This document shows positions 5,287-10,900 of a DNA stretch of 10,902 nucleotides, one piece after another. Source of the DNA: Baffinella frigidus (taxonomy: Eukaryota > Cryptophyceae > Cryptomonadales > Baffinellaceae); NCBI GenBank assembly GCA_026770585.1, contig MU646320.1:917515-928416 (forward strand). The letters run 5' to 3'. The position numbers were made by a program, and so were the translations under genes. Positions within the stretch are counted from its first letter, which is position 1. Each line of letters begins with the position of its first letter. Under the pieces are notes generated by a model. It saw nothing but the letters and a program-made list of their open reading frames with translations, ran no database searches and was not told the DNA's origin.

Positions 5287-5524
5287 TTGAGCGGTTTCCA
5301 CCTGCGGCCGGTCGAATTCGAACGGAAAATTCAAGCTCACAACCCCCAACTACTGCAACATTGCCCAGACAGTCGCGTTCGTCTTAAATTTGCTCCAGAC
5401 AAAGAGAAAATCTTCGAACGACGATTTGATCCACTTGGGTCTAGTGGTACAATTATGGGGCGCTCTCTGAAGGAACAATTGTTGTCTTCAGGTGCGGAGA
5501 GTGCCCGAGGAAGCAGCCGAGAAG
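5287..5524 (+). CDS. Candidate exon, unknown charged protein
   Basis: An open frame with protein-like composition reads HLRPVEFERKIQAHNPQLL, then RVRLKFAPDKEKIFERRFD, then SSGTIMGRSLKEQLLSSG. The best donor is GAGAAG|GTACAG with GT at 5525-5526. An alternative is TCTTCAG|GTGCGG near 5492. The acceptor is not clear; ccaaaatag (5272-5280) is possible. If unspliced the frame stops at TAA 5542-5544. It has no low complexity and no overlap with repeats. A faint resemblance of RLKFAPDKEK to the SIKFHPEDNK segment in the 1426-1644 frame is probably too short to mean anything. Confidence 0.4.
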
Positions 5525-5718
5525 GTACAGTCCACATACCCTAACACAAGCTACCGTAACACATACTTACCCTCCACACATACTCCTTCGGCCGGCCCCC
5601 GATTTCCCCCTGCAAGGAAGTATGCCTGAAGGGTGGACACCATAACGCATACCTATCCTCCACACATACTCAACCAGTCCGGCCCCGACGGGTATGTGTT
5701 AGGGTAGGTCCACTGTAT
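5525..5718. repeat. Imperfect foldback with internal direct repeats
   Basis: The left part tacagtccacataccctaac (5526-5545) is roughly complementary to the right part containing gttagggtaggtccactgta (5698-5717). Inside, a diverged 29-bp direct repeat of the form taacrcatacytaycctcc...catactc lies at 5557-5585 and 5643-5671, each followed by a ccggcccc-type block. It ends just before SINE copy C. Confidence 0.65.
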
Positions 5719-5730
5719 GCCCCTCCCTCC

Positions 5731-5851
5731 GAGAGATTGGTAATTTATTGCTGAACATTTCGCACATGCCTTCCGCATTATGCGACATACTGTACCCCGT
5801 GTCGGCCGCTCTTACGAGCTTTTCCCGGACGGATTGTATCTCCACTTCCTA
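5731..5851 (+). mobile_element. SINE-like element, copy C, with 10-bp target-site duplication
   Basis: A 121-bp copy from gagagattggtaatttattg to tatctccacttccta, flanked by the direct repeats CCCTCCCTCC at 5721-5730 and 5852-5861. It belongs to the C/D subfamily (ccttccgcatt, cgctcttacgag). It has an internal deletion relative to the others after tgaacattt. The duplication is low-complexity, so it is weaker evidence than that of copy B, but its position at both exact element ends is convincing. Confidence 0.8.
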
Positions 5852-5921
5852 CCCTCCCTCCAAATCAGAGCCCCCCGCCTGTTGACATATTACACACGAG
5901 ACCACCCACCTGGGTATCGGT

Positions 5922-6120
5922 CGGGTTTGGGGATTTGGGCTGAGGGTTTAGGGGTTAGGGTTTGGGTGTTGGGGTTTAGGGTGTTGGGTGTGGAGTCTGG
6001 GGTCTGGGGTGTAGAGTGTAGAGTGTAGGGTGTATGGTGTATGGTGTATGGTGTAAGGTGTAGGGTGTAAGCGTTAGGCTTTAAGCTTTAGGCTTTAGGC
6101 TTCAGGCTTTAGGCTTTAGG
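5922..6120 (+). repeat. Degenerate telomere-like array, G-rich on +, with local variant blocks
   Basis: Heptamers change along the array: TTTAGGG/TTTGGGG first, then GTGTAGA and GTGTATG blocks (about 6010-6060), then TTTAGGC repeated several times (about 6070-6118). Such block-wise variants show local homogenisation after the array left telomere maintenance. On the minus strand it lies downstream of the exon candidate at 6205-6324. Confidence 0.88.
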
Positions 6121-6204
6121 GTCACGCACAAAGTACAGCGAAAAAAATTAAAGCAATCCGTAAAGAAAAAAAGGAAATACATATCTAAAACAAGGAAAGA
6201 AATA

Positions 6205-6324
6205 TCAGGTAACGCCTAACCACTGCACCAGGTAGGGCGGTTGGCGCGGGCCGTACAGCATCTCGTCGCCTTCAAAGCGGAACTCCAGGCCGTTGTCGAT
6301 CACGACATCGCCCCCCCGGTATCC
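6205..6324 (-). CDS. Candidate terminal exon, minus strand, unknown protein
   Basis: A minus-strand acceptor cataacttctgcag (AG at 6326-6325) precedes an in-frame exon of 39 codons reading GYRGGDVVIDNGLEFRFEGD, followed by EMLYGPRQPPYLVQWLGVT, and TGA at 6207-6205. Codons end mostly in G or C, unlike the AT-rich sequence that follows on this strand, which suits a 3' untranslated region. The upstream intron would contain element V and the C-rich face of the 6487-6665 array. The RGGDVVID start loosely resembles the RGDSAVAVD of the plus-strand exon at 9037, but this is too short to call homology. No family is recognised. Confidence 0.5.
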   Translation of the reverse strand, partial: GYRGGDVVIDNGLEFRFEGDEMLYGPRQPPYLVQWLGVT

Positions 6325-6376
6325 CTGCAGAAGTTATGACTTATAACCTGCATTTATAACCCATAACCTGTACTTG

Positions 6377-6480
6377 TCCCTTAAGTGGCGAGTAGGCGCA
6401 TACACCCTACCGTAGGGCCCTAGGACCTGCCTGGGACCTGGCGTGGGTCGTTTAAGACCCCCCCCTGGCCACTTAAGGGA
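6377..6480. mobile_element. Small inverted-repeat element V
   Basis: Perfect 13-bp terminal inverted repeats, tcccttaagtggc (6377-6389) and gccacttaaggga (6468-6480), enclose 78 bp with ccctaccgtagggccctagg, similar to the core of the Y family. A run of seven or more C lies at about 6459-6465. No target duplication was confirmed. Confidence 0.8.
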
Positions 6481-6486
6481 TGTGGG

Positions 6487-6665
6487 TTCGGGTTTGTGGT
6501 TTAGGGGTGAGGGTGTAGGGCTTAGGGTTTAGGGTTTGGGGTGTGGGGTTCGGGGTTTGGGGTTGACGGTTGAGGAGCCAGACAGGGTTGAGGGTTTAGG
6601 GTATAGGGTTTGGGGTTTAGGGTTTAGGGTGTAGGGTGTAGGGTGTAGAGTTTAGGGTTCAGGGA
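6487..6665 (+). repeat. Degenerate telomere-like array, G-rich on +
   Basis: A mix of TTTAGGG, GTGTAGG, TTTGGGG and TTCGGGG heptamers with a short non-repeat interruption (gaggagccagacag, about 6573-6586). Together with the C-rich array at 7022-7180 it forms an inverted pair around the segment 6666-7021. Confidence 0.88.
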
Positions 6666-6830
6666 AATCGGATTCAGGGTTGATGGAAATTTATGGAAAT
6701 CTGCAGATGGTTGTGGATTGCCTCGGCAGGTTTCGAGACTCGATCAGTTGCCTAGACAGGTTTCGAGCCTGCCTCCGTCTCGGGACTGCCTTTTCAAGTA
6801 GGGTTGCATCTTTGACGTGGTGCCGTGGAC

Positions 6831-7025
6831 ATCAAGATGCACACCTCTCTGGGCGGGGTCGTCAAAAGTGGAGGTCTCCAATTTTTGCAAAGTTCCACTT
6901 TTGAGGATTACTACTGTACCGACACGGGCGACGCGGCTGAATTGCTCATCACCAGGCCTGATAGTAACAATAAGAAGACGCAGCAGATATGGACAGCGAG
7001 CGTCTCCGGTTTCGAGATGCTCTAC
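6831..7025 (+). CDS. Candidate exon between two inverted telomere-like arrays
   Basis: The frame reads KMHTSLGGVVKSGGLQFLQ, then FEDYYCTDTGDAAELLI, then RPDSNNKKTQQIWTASVSGF before entering the CCCTAAA array. The composition is that of a soluble protein. The frame is closed by TGA at about 6811, so an acceptor is needed near 6829-6830 (gacatcaag), which is not pyrimidine-rich. No donor is clear before the array. Upstream at 6718-6770 a diverged repeat with caggtttcgag occurs twice. No family is recognised, and chance is a real alternative. Confidence 0.3.
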
Positions 7026-7180
7026 CCTCCACCCTATACCATAAACCCTATACCCTATACCCTAAACCCTAAACCCTAAACCCTAAACCCTAAACCCTAT
7101 ACCCAATACCCAATACCCTTAACCCTTAACCCTATATTCTTAACCTGTAACCCTAAAACCTAAACCCTACACCCTGAACC
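7022..7180 (-). repeat. Telomere-like array, C-rich on +, with canonical CCCTAAA run
   Basis: Contains about five exact CCCTAAA heptamers in tandem near 7059-7096, flanked by CCCTATA, CCCAATA and CCCTTAA variants. This is the most canonical stretch in the window and the best evidence for a TTTAGGG-type telomere in the organism. Confidence 0.9.
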
Positions 7181-7221
7181 CCGACCAAAAACTCCTCGGC
7201 AGGACAATGATAGCGCTTTGC

Positions 7222-7610
7222 AGGGTTCGAGAGCCTGACTCGGTTTCGGGCCGAGTAGCCTCACTTCGCTGTTCTTTCCTTCGGACCGGAGGGCCCTCTG
7301 GTGGCCCGTACCCGTGCCCGCATTAATAGGGTAACGGCCTGAAAATGGGGTAGTTAGGCCTACGGCATTGCCTAGGACCTCCTACCGTAGGCCGAGACTT
7401 TTTGGTCCTAGGATCCCTCGGCCTACGGTAGGAGGTTCTAGGCAATGCCGTATGCCCAACTACCCCATTTTCAGGCCGTTAGCCTATGAGCATGCCACGG
7501 CATGCCTCATGCCAGGCGGAGTAGCCTCACCGAGTGAGGCTCTCGCCCTTGCATCCTTGATGGAGTATCATCGCTCAACAACGCTCCTTGTCGGAGACAG
7601 CGTGTCCTAA
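7222..7610 (+). pseudogene. Possible exon split by an insertion carrying MITE Y3
   Basis: After gctttgcag (AG at 7221-7222) a frame reads VREPDSVSGRVAS. The 12-mer GAGTAGCCTCAC at its end (7253-7264) is repeated at 7519-7530. From the second copy the same frame continues SPSEALALASLMEYHRSTTL and LVGDSVS to TAA at 7608-7610. If 7265-7530 is removed, one continuous terminal exon of about 41 codons results. The intervening segment contains Y3 plus flanks, but its ends are not inverted repeats, so the insertion is not a simple Y transposition. Alternatively only 7519-7610 is an exon and the repeat is coincidental. Confidence 0.35.
7326..7487. mobile_element. Palindromic MITE family Y, copy Y3 (best preserved)
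   Basis: Arms of 71 bp at 7326-7396 and 7417-7487 pair with about four mismatches around a 20-bp loop (7397-7416). The outer end is atagggtaacggcctgaaaa. The core is tacggcattgcctaggacct. Flanking gcat on both sides may be a short target duplication, though ttaa also precedes the left end. The loop is inverted relative to copy Y4. Confidence 0.92.
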
Positions 7611-7908
7611 AGTCAATTGTAGTGCTCGGTTTCTCCAAAAGTGGCGGATTCAGAGTGCGGTTTGTTTAGGCTGGGAAACCCTGCCCGGTTGAGTCAACAG
7701 TTGTGGGTTAAGTCAACAGTAGTGGGAGTCAACAGTTGTGGGTTAAGTCAACAATACTCGGAGGCGCGAATCAAATCAAACTAACTGTATCTGGAACTGG
7801 GCGTTTGGCAGGTTCGGCATGATCCAAAAAAGGCATGGGGCGCTGTTCAAAAGTCTGTTTTCAAAGGTTTTGTGGCACAACCCTATGCCCTTCTCTGTCT
7901 AAAGTTTG
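7611..7908. other. Unassigned stretch with a four-unit imperfect tandem repeat
   Basis: At 7691-7761 four units start gagtcaacag or agtcaacag (7691, 7711, 7727, 7746), the first and third followed by ttgtgggtta. Preceding cctgcccggttgagtcaac resembles sequence near 2786 and 9379. No exon or other repeat is recognised in the rest of the stretch. Confidence 0.65.
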
Positions 7909-8033
7909 GTTAGGGTTTAGGGTTCAGGGGATAGGATTCATGGTTTAGGGTTTAGGATTTAGGGTTTTGGTTTCAGGGCAGGTTCTAGGGTTTCGGGTTT
8001 CAGGTTGAGGGTTGAGGGTTTCGGGTTTCAGGT

Positions 8034-8093
<60 letters not shown>

Positions 8094-8125
8094 GGTTTCG
8101 AGTTTAGGGGTGAGGGCTTAGGCCT
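7909..8125 (+). repeat. Telomere-like array, G-rich on +, with GGGTTGA block
   Basis: Begins with TTTAGGG variants, then a higher-order duplication of gggtttcaggttgagggttg (about 7996-8042). A run of about nine exact GGGTTGA heptamers follows up to 8092, before decaying. Local amplification of a single variant heptamer shows recent slippage. Confidence 0.9.
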
Positions 8126-8180
8126 TGCGGGGATGTGAGTGGCCACGGGGCTTGAAATCAGGAGAACAAGACAGGTTTAA

Positions 8181-8315
8181 AGAGAGATTGGTAATTTATT
8201 ACCAAACAATCAGCGACAGCGCTGCACATGCCTTCCGCATTGTACTACATACCGTACCCCGTGTCGGCCGCTCTTACGAGTTTTTTCCGGATGGATTCTA
8301 TCTCCACCTCATACC
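8181..8315 (+). mobile_element. SINE-like element, copy D
   Basis: A copy from agagagattggtaatttatt to ctatctccacctcatacca, of the C/D subfamily (atgccttccgcattgt, cgctcttacgag). It has no convincing target duplication. In the frame conserved among all copies it reads VPRVGRSYEFFPDGFYLHL, close to the other copies. Confidence 0.75.
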
Positions 8316-8381
8316 ATCAACATGTTAGGGTGGTTGTGTTGCTATCTTGGGCGTGAACCCCATGCCTAACAAAGCATTCTC

Positions 8382-8510
8382 TCCCCTGTGTACCTTAGGT
8401 CGGCGAGATCGGTCAACTTGCCACACTCTCACTCCTACACCCTGAAACCGAACCCCCGACCCCCAAATCCTAACCCCTATAACTCTACGCTGTAATCCTT
8501 TAGGTCCTGT
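8382..8510 (+). other. Possible small exon followed by telomere-derived C-rich array
   Basis: A pyrimidine-rich acceptor (ctcccctgtgtaccttag, ending 8398 or 8399) precedes a VGEIGQLATLSLLH reading that merges into cacccty-type repeats from 8429. The aggtcggcgagatcgg junction weakly resembles the duplicated exon start aggtcggggcgactcgg at 8766. Cccctataactctac near 8475 is the 14-mer unit seen in later introns. The exon is weakly supported; the array is clear. Confidence 0.4.
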
Positions 8511-8534
8511 AGGTTATTCAAGCTCCCAACATAG

Positions 8535-8631
8535 GCGGACACCGGAACTGGTTCTGTGGAAAGGCCAAGCGTCCTTTCGGATCACATCAAGCCCCCCCGT
8601 ACAGAGGATCGCGGCAGAAACCGGCTCAAGG
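8535..8631 (+). CDS. Candidate exon upstream of the duplicated exon pair
   Basis: Acceptor ctcccaacatag (AG at 8533-8534) opens a frame reading ADTGTGSVERPSVLSDHIK and PPRTEDRGRNRLK. Ending at 8631, before GTATCC, it leaves one base (G), which completes a GGT codon with the first two bases of the exon at 8767, or GGG with those at 9037, keeping both in frame (KG|RGDSAV). A later donor GTGAAT (8645) breaks the frame with both. Codon usage is G/C-ending. The phase match supports a real gene. No family is recognised. Confidence 0.45.
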
Positions 8632-8681
8632 GTATCCCCATCGGGTGAATCGATTTGATTGATGGTCAAATGCACAAGTTA

Positions 8682-9025
8682 ACTCTCACCCCTATGACTA
8701 TACACTTCAATCCCAACCCCTATAACTCTACACCTACTTCCTAGCCCCTATAATTCTACATTGCAGGTCGGGGCGACTCGGCCGTCGTGGTAGACAGCAA
8801 ATATCCGATTCGGTTTGAAAAGGAACCCTGGACCCTGAACCCCCACACTCCAACTCCTACACCCTGAAACCTAACCCCCCACCCCTAAATTCTAACCCGT
8901 ATAACTCTACAATTACAACCCCTATAACTCTATAACCCTTATAACTCTACGTCTCTATAACTCTATAATCCTAACCCCTAAAACTCTAAACCATAACCCC
9001 TATAACTCTATAACTCTATCTTAAT
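8682..9025 (-). repeat. Telomere-derived C-rich intron arrays with a 14-mer unit
   Basis: Two blocks, 8682-8762 and 8828-9025, are built of CCCCTATAACTCTA, equal to two altered heptamers, mixed with CCCTGAA and CCCTAAA variants. Each block runs to within 1-20 bases of a ttgcag acceptor followed by near-identical exon sequence. This suggests that a unit of array plus exon start was duplicated. As pyrimidine-rich tracts, the arrays may serve the splice acceptors. Confidence 0.88.
8767..8809 (+). CDS. Duplicated exon, upstream copy (probably partial)
   Basis: After acceptor acattgcag (AG at 8765-8766) the sequence matches the exon at 9037 over about 57 bases with about eight differences, encoding RGDSAVVVDSKYPIRF. 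Similarity is lost beyond that and the frame enters repeat (EKEPWTLN). A weak donor CG|GTTTGA at 8810 would give a 43-bp exon, but the length and phase differ from the downstream copy. It is therefore likely a partial duplicate in an intron; alternative exon use is possible. Confidence 0.4.
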
Positions 9026-9036
9026 GGGGATTGCAG

Positions 9037-9139
9037 GGCGGGGCGACTCGGCCGTCGCAGTGGACAGCAAACATCCGATCCGGGTTCTGGTGAAAGACAA
9101 GATGCCCGAGATCCTCGCGGCCGCCACCTTCCTTTCCAA
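9037..9139 (+). CDS. Duplicated exon, downstream complete copy
   Basis: Flanked by acceptor gggattgcag (AG at 9035-9036) and a consensus donor GTGAGT (9140-9145). The 103-bp exon reads RGDSAVAVDSKHPIRVLVKD, then KMPEILAAATFLS. It begins with two bases completing a codon and ends with two bases (AA), so the next exon must start with one base; the acceptor at 9712 satisfies this. It has the strongest splice signals and most protein-like sequence in the window. The intron after it contains a pyrimidine run at 9198-9226. No family is recognised. Confidence 0.6.
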
Positions 9140-9480
9140 GTGAGTCATCGAAAGCGTGACTTGCTGCTTTATGCAGGTGTTAGTGCGTGGAAAGTAGTTT
9201 TTCTTTTTTCTTTTTTTCTTTACTGTTTGCGTTTGCTTTACACAGCCGCCGGGTGCTCTGATTAGTCAACCGTCCCACGTTTGACCAATCTGACTATCTA
9301 TCTATCCTCTGGGCTTGCCCGGGAGTTCCCCGTACGACGGTCGACTGGTTATCAAAGGCTTCTCTTGTACAAGTTCTTCCCGGTTGAGTGACCGTCCTGG
9401 TACACAATCTGCCCTGGTCAGTCAGCAGGGCTATTTTTAAAACCATTTTCTTTTCCTAACGGTCCGCTTTCAGGCAGGCT
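9140..9480. other. Intron-like stretch
   Basis: Starts at a consensus donor. It contains a T-rich tract (9198-9226) and the motif gattagtcaaccgtccc near 9260, shared with 2932 and, inverted, with 1341. A short tctatctatc run lies near 9297. No exon is recognised. Confidence 0.5.
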
Positions 9481-9519
9481 GGTCACGTACCTTTCAGAAT
9501 TTCCGTCAGGTACGTGACC
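9481..9519. repeat. Standalone hairpin equal to the core of element W
   Basis: The 12-bp arms ggtcacgtacct and aggtacgtgacc are exact complements around ttcagaatttccgtc. The same design, with GGTCACGT at one end, GAATT in the middle and ACGTGACC at the other, is the centre of W1 and W2, but no W terminal repeats are visible here. Confidence 0.88.
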
Positions 9520-9675
9520 AATCTCAGCACAAATCATACAACCAGCTCAGAACAACTAGAGAAGTAACCCCATTTCTGGCAAGAGTGGATGTGCTAAGGA
9601 GTGCTCGTGCGGTGTCAGGTCGTGTACGGCTTCCGAAAGCGGCTCTGGTGCCGCAGACCAGGACGAGGATGTCTG

Positions 9676-9700
9676 CCCCCCCCCCAAGAGAGAGAGAGAG
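9676..9700 (+). repeat. C-run followed by (AG)n
   Basis: A run of nine or more C is followed by aagagagagagagag, just upstream of the acceptor ccctacctgcag. It is a simple repeat. Confidence 0.9.
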
Positions 9701-9712
9701 CCCTACCTGCAG

Positions 9713-10032
9713 CATCTGCAAGTGCACGCGCTGCTACAAGTGTTGCCTTGCCAGCGCTTTCCTGTGCATCTTGCACGGCCGTGGATAGGGACGGGCACGT
9801 GCACAGCAAGTGGTAGCAAGGCGGGACCCGGCCCGGGACGTGCTGTCACGGCCTCGAGACGTCAGCACGGACGTGACTCGCGACGGGGATGCTTCCTGTG
9901 CACACTCAGGCGGTGCTGTGCACACTCAGGTGGTCGAAAGCCAGGACATGATTCGGGACGTGCGCGGCCTGGAGACCATCATGGAGATCGAGCAGCTTCT
10001 CCTCGAAAACTTTTCCGTCGCCCCCTGCCAGG
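9713..10032 (+). CDS. Candidate coding segment(s) with an in-frame TAG
   Basis: After acceptor ccctacctgcag (AG at 9711-9712), one base plus a frame fits the phase of the 9037 exon and reads ICKCTRCYKCCLASAFLC, a cysteine-rich piece, to TAG at 9786-9788. The same frame then stays open through VLSRPRDVSTDVTRDGD and SQDMIRDVRGLETIMEIEQL, LLENFSVAPCQ, to a donor-like CAG|GTTACG at 10033. Third positions are G/C-rich on both sides of the TAG. Options are a terminal exon ending at the TAG with a separate exon after it, a small intron removing it, or a pseudogene. A 20-bp tandem duplication (tgtgcacactcaggyggt) lies at about 9898-9936. No family is recognised. Confidence 0.42.
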
Positions 10033-10323
10033 TTACGAGCCCCCCGTACTCTTTTTCAACTTGCAACGTTCCAACTTTGATTTCTACCAGTAATTTCGAA
10101 TCGGTGCGGTTTTACCCCTTTTCAACCCTTTTTGGAACTTGGAAGCTTGGCAACTCTGTTTAGCTTTGTTGTCAAAAAGAGCGTTTCTTATCATCCTCTT
10201 CATTGCTATCGAGCCTTAAGTTGAGTGATCCGATAGTCTATCCGCCTTGTGACGGACCCGCCTCAGCATTCGCCTCACACCCTTTTCAAGAGAGAAAGCC
10301 CATAACTCCAACACCCTCAACAA
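10033..10323. other. Unassigned stretch
   Basis: The preceding frame stays open to TAG at 10161-10163 but the composition becomes T-rich and non-coding-like after 10033. I see no repeat family or convincing exon here. The open frame that starts at 10203 runs into repeat P and is not persuasive. Confidence 0.45.
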
Positions 10324-10401
10324 CGAACCCTCAACGGTCTGGGGATACTACCCCGTGCAGGATGACCGGAGTGACTTTACACAGTGACGTCCACAATAAG
10401 G
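10324..10401 (-). mobile_element. Half copy of element P (P1)
   Basis: A 78-bp direct repeat with 10577-10654 at an offset of 253, differing at three positions. Its complement contains gtgtaaagtcactccgg, matching 4321-4338 inside element P, followed by a ggggatactacccc terminal palindrome in place of the longer P terminus. The second terminal repeat is absent. Confidence 0.85.
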
Positions 10402-10576
10402 AAAGCAGCAGAGAAGTGCCCGGCGGCGGAAGGTGACTAATCCCAGGCGTCTGTGCTGCTACTAGCTGCCCGTTCACTGATAGCTAGCTGCCCGTTCAGT
10501 TACAATCCACGTACAAAACCTGCCAGATCCGGACTGACGCCTGACGCCTAACCCATAAACCCCACACCCCAAACCG
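10402..10576. other. Spacer between P half copies
   Basis: Contains agctgcccgttca twice near 10465 and 10488, and a telomere-like taacccataaaccccac scrap around 10548-10565. A GAAG|GTGACT donor-like site occurs at about 10432. No exon is recognised. Confidence 0.5.
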
Positions 10577-10654
10577 CGAACCCTCAACGGTGTGGGGATA
10601 CTACCCCGTGTAGGATGACCGGAGTGACTTTACACAGTCACGTCCACAATAAGG
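10577..10654 (-). mobile_element. Half copy of element P (P2)
   Basis: Partner of 10324-10401, with three differences in 78 bp. Here the small hairpin gtgactttacacagtcac is intact, whereas in P1 one arm base is changed (cagtgac). A third short scrap, actggggatactaccccgt, lies at 10697-10715. Confidence 0.85.
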
Positions 10655-10726
10655 AGATATAAGCCCGCACGTGCCCGCGGATCCGTCCTCTCCTCACTGG
10701 GGATACTACCCCGTAACTGCACACTC

Positions 10727-10818
10727 ATAGGCTAACGGCCTGAAAATGGGGTAGTTAGGCATACGGTATTGCCTAGGACCTCCTACCGTAGGCCGAGGGA
10801 TCCTAGGACCAAAAAGTC
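10727..10818 (+). mobile_element. Palindromic MITE family Y, half copy Y4
   Basis: Starts ataggctaacggcctgaaaa, continues with the full left arm and the 20-bp loop (10798-10817), and then stops. Only one base of the expected right arm (C 10818) is present before unrelated aaggggaatgg. The loop is in the opposite orientation to that of Y3. Confidence 0.9.
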
Positions 10819-10825
10819 AAGGGGA

Positions 10826-10900
10826 ATGGTGACTAAATGGAACATCATGGATGAATATTTTTGTAGAGCAGACCCAGGGACATACGTAGGAACATTCTGA
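10826..10900 (+). CDS. Very small open frame at window end
   Basis: ATG at 10826 opens 24 codons reading MVTKWNIMDEYFCRADPG and ending TYVGTF before TGA at 10898-10900. The composition is protein-like, but the length gives little support. It is listed because it is the only sequence after the Y4 junction and does not resemble any repeat in the window. Confidence 0.12.
   Translation: MVTKWNIMDEYFCRADPGTYVGTF

Noticed and set aside
7022-7180. A true chromosome end
   Set aside because: Non-telomeric sequence continues on both sides, only about five exact heptamers are present, and arrays occur in both orientations throughout the window.
7200-7270. tRNA-like stretch with gggttcgag
   Set aside because: There is no acceptor stem or anticodon arm at suitable spacing.
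8767-9139. Mutually exclusive exon pair
   Set aside because: The two copies do not share length or exit phase, and the upstream one lacks a good donor, so I call it a partial duplicate. It is kept only as a question in the findings.
9615-9925. Minus-strand frames opposite the cysteine-rich segment
   Set aside because: Alanine-, arginine- and serine-rich shadows of a GC-rich plus-strand frame.
10203-10436. Gene starting at 10203
   Set aside because: Half of the frame lies in repeat P1, the rest is proline- and serine-rich, and no splice or start context supports it.
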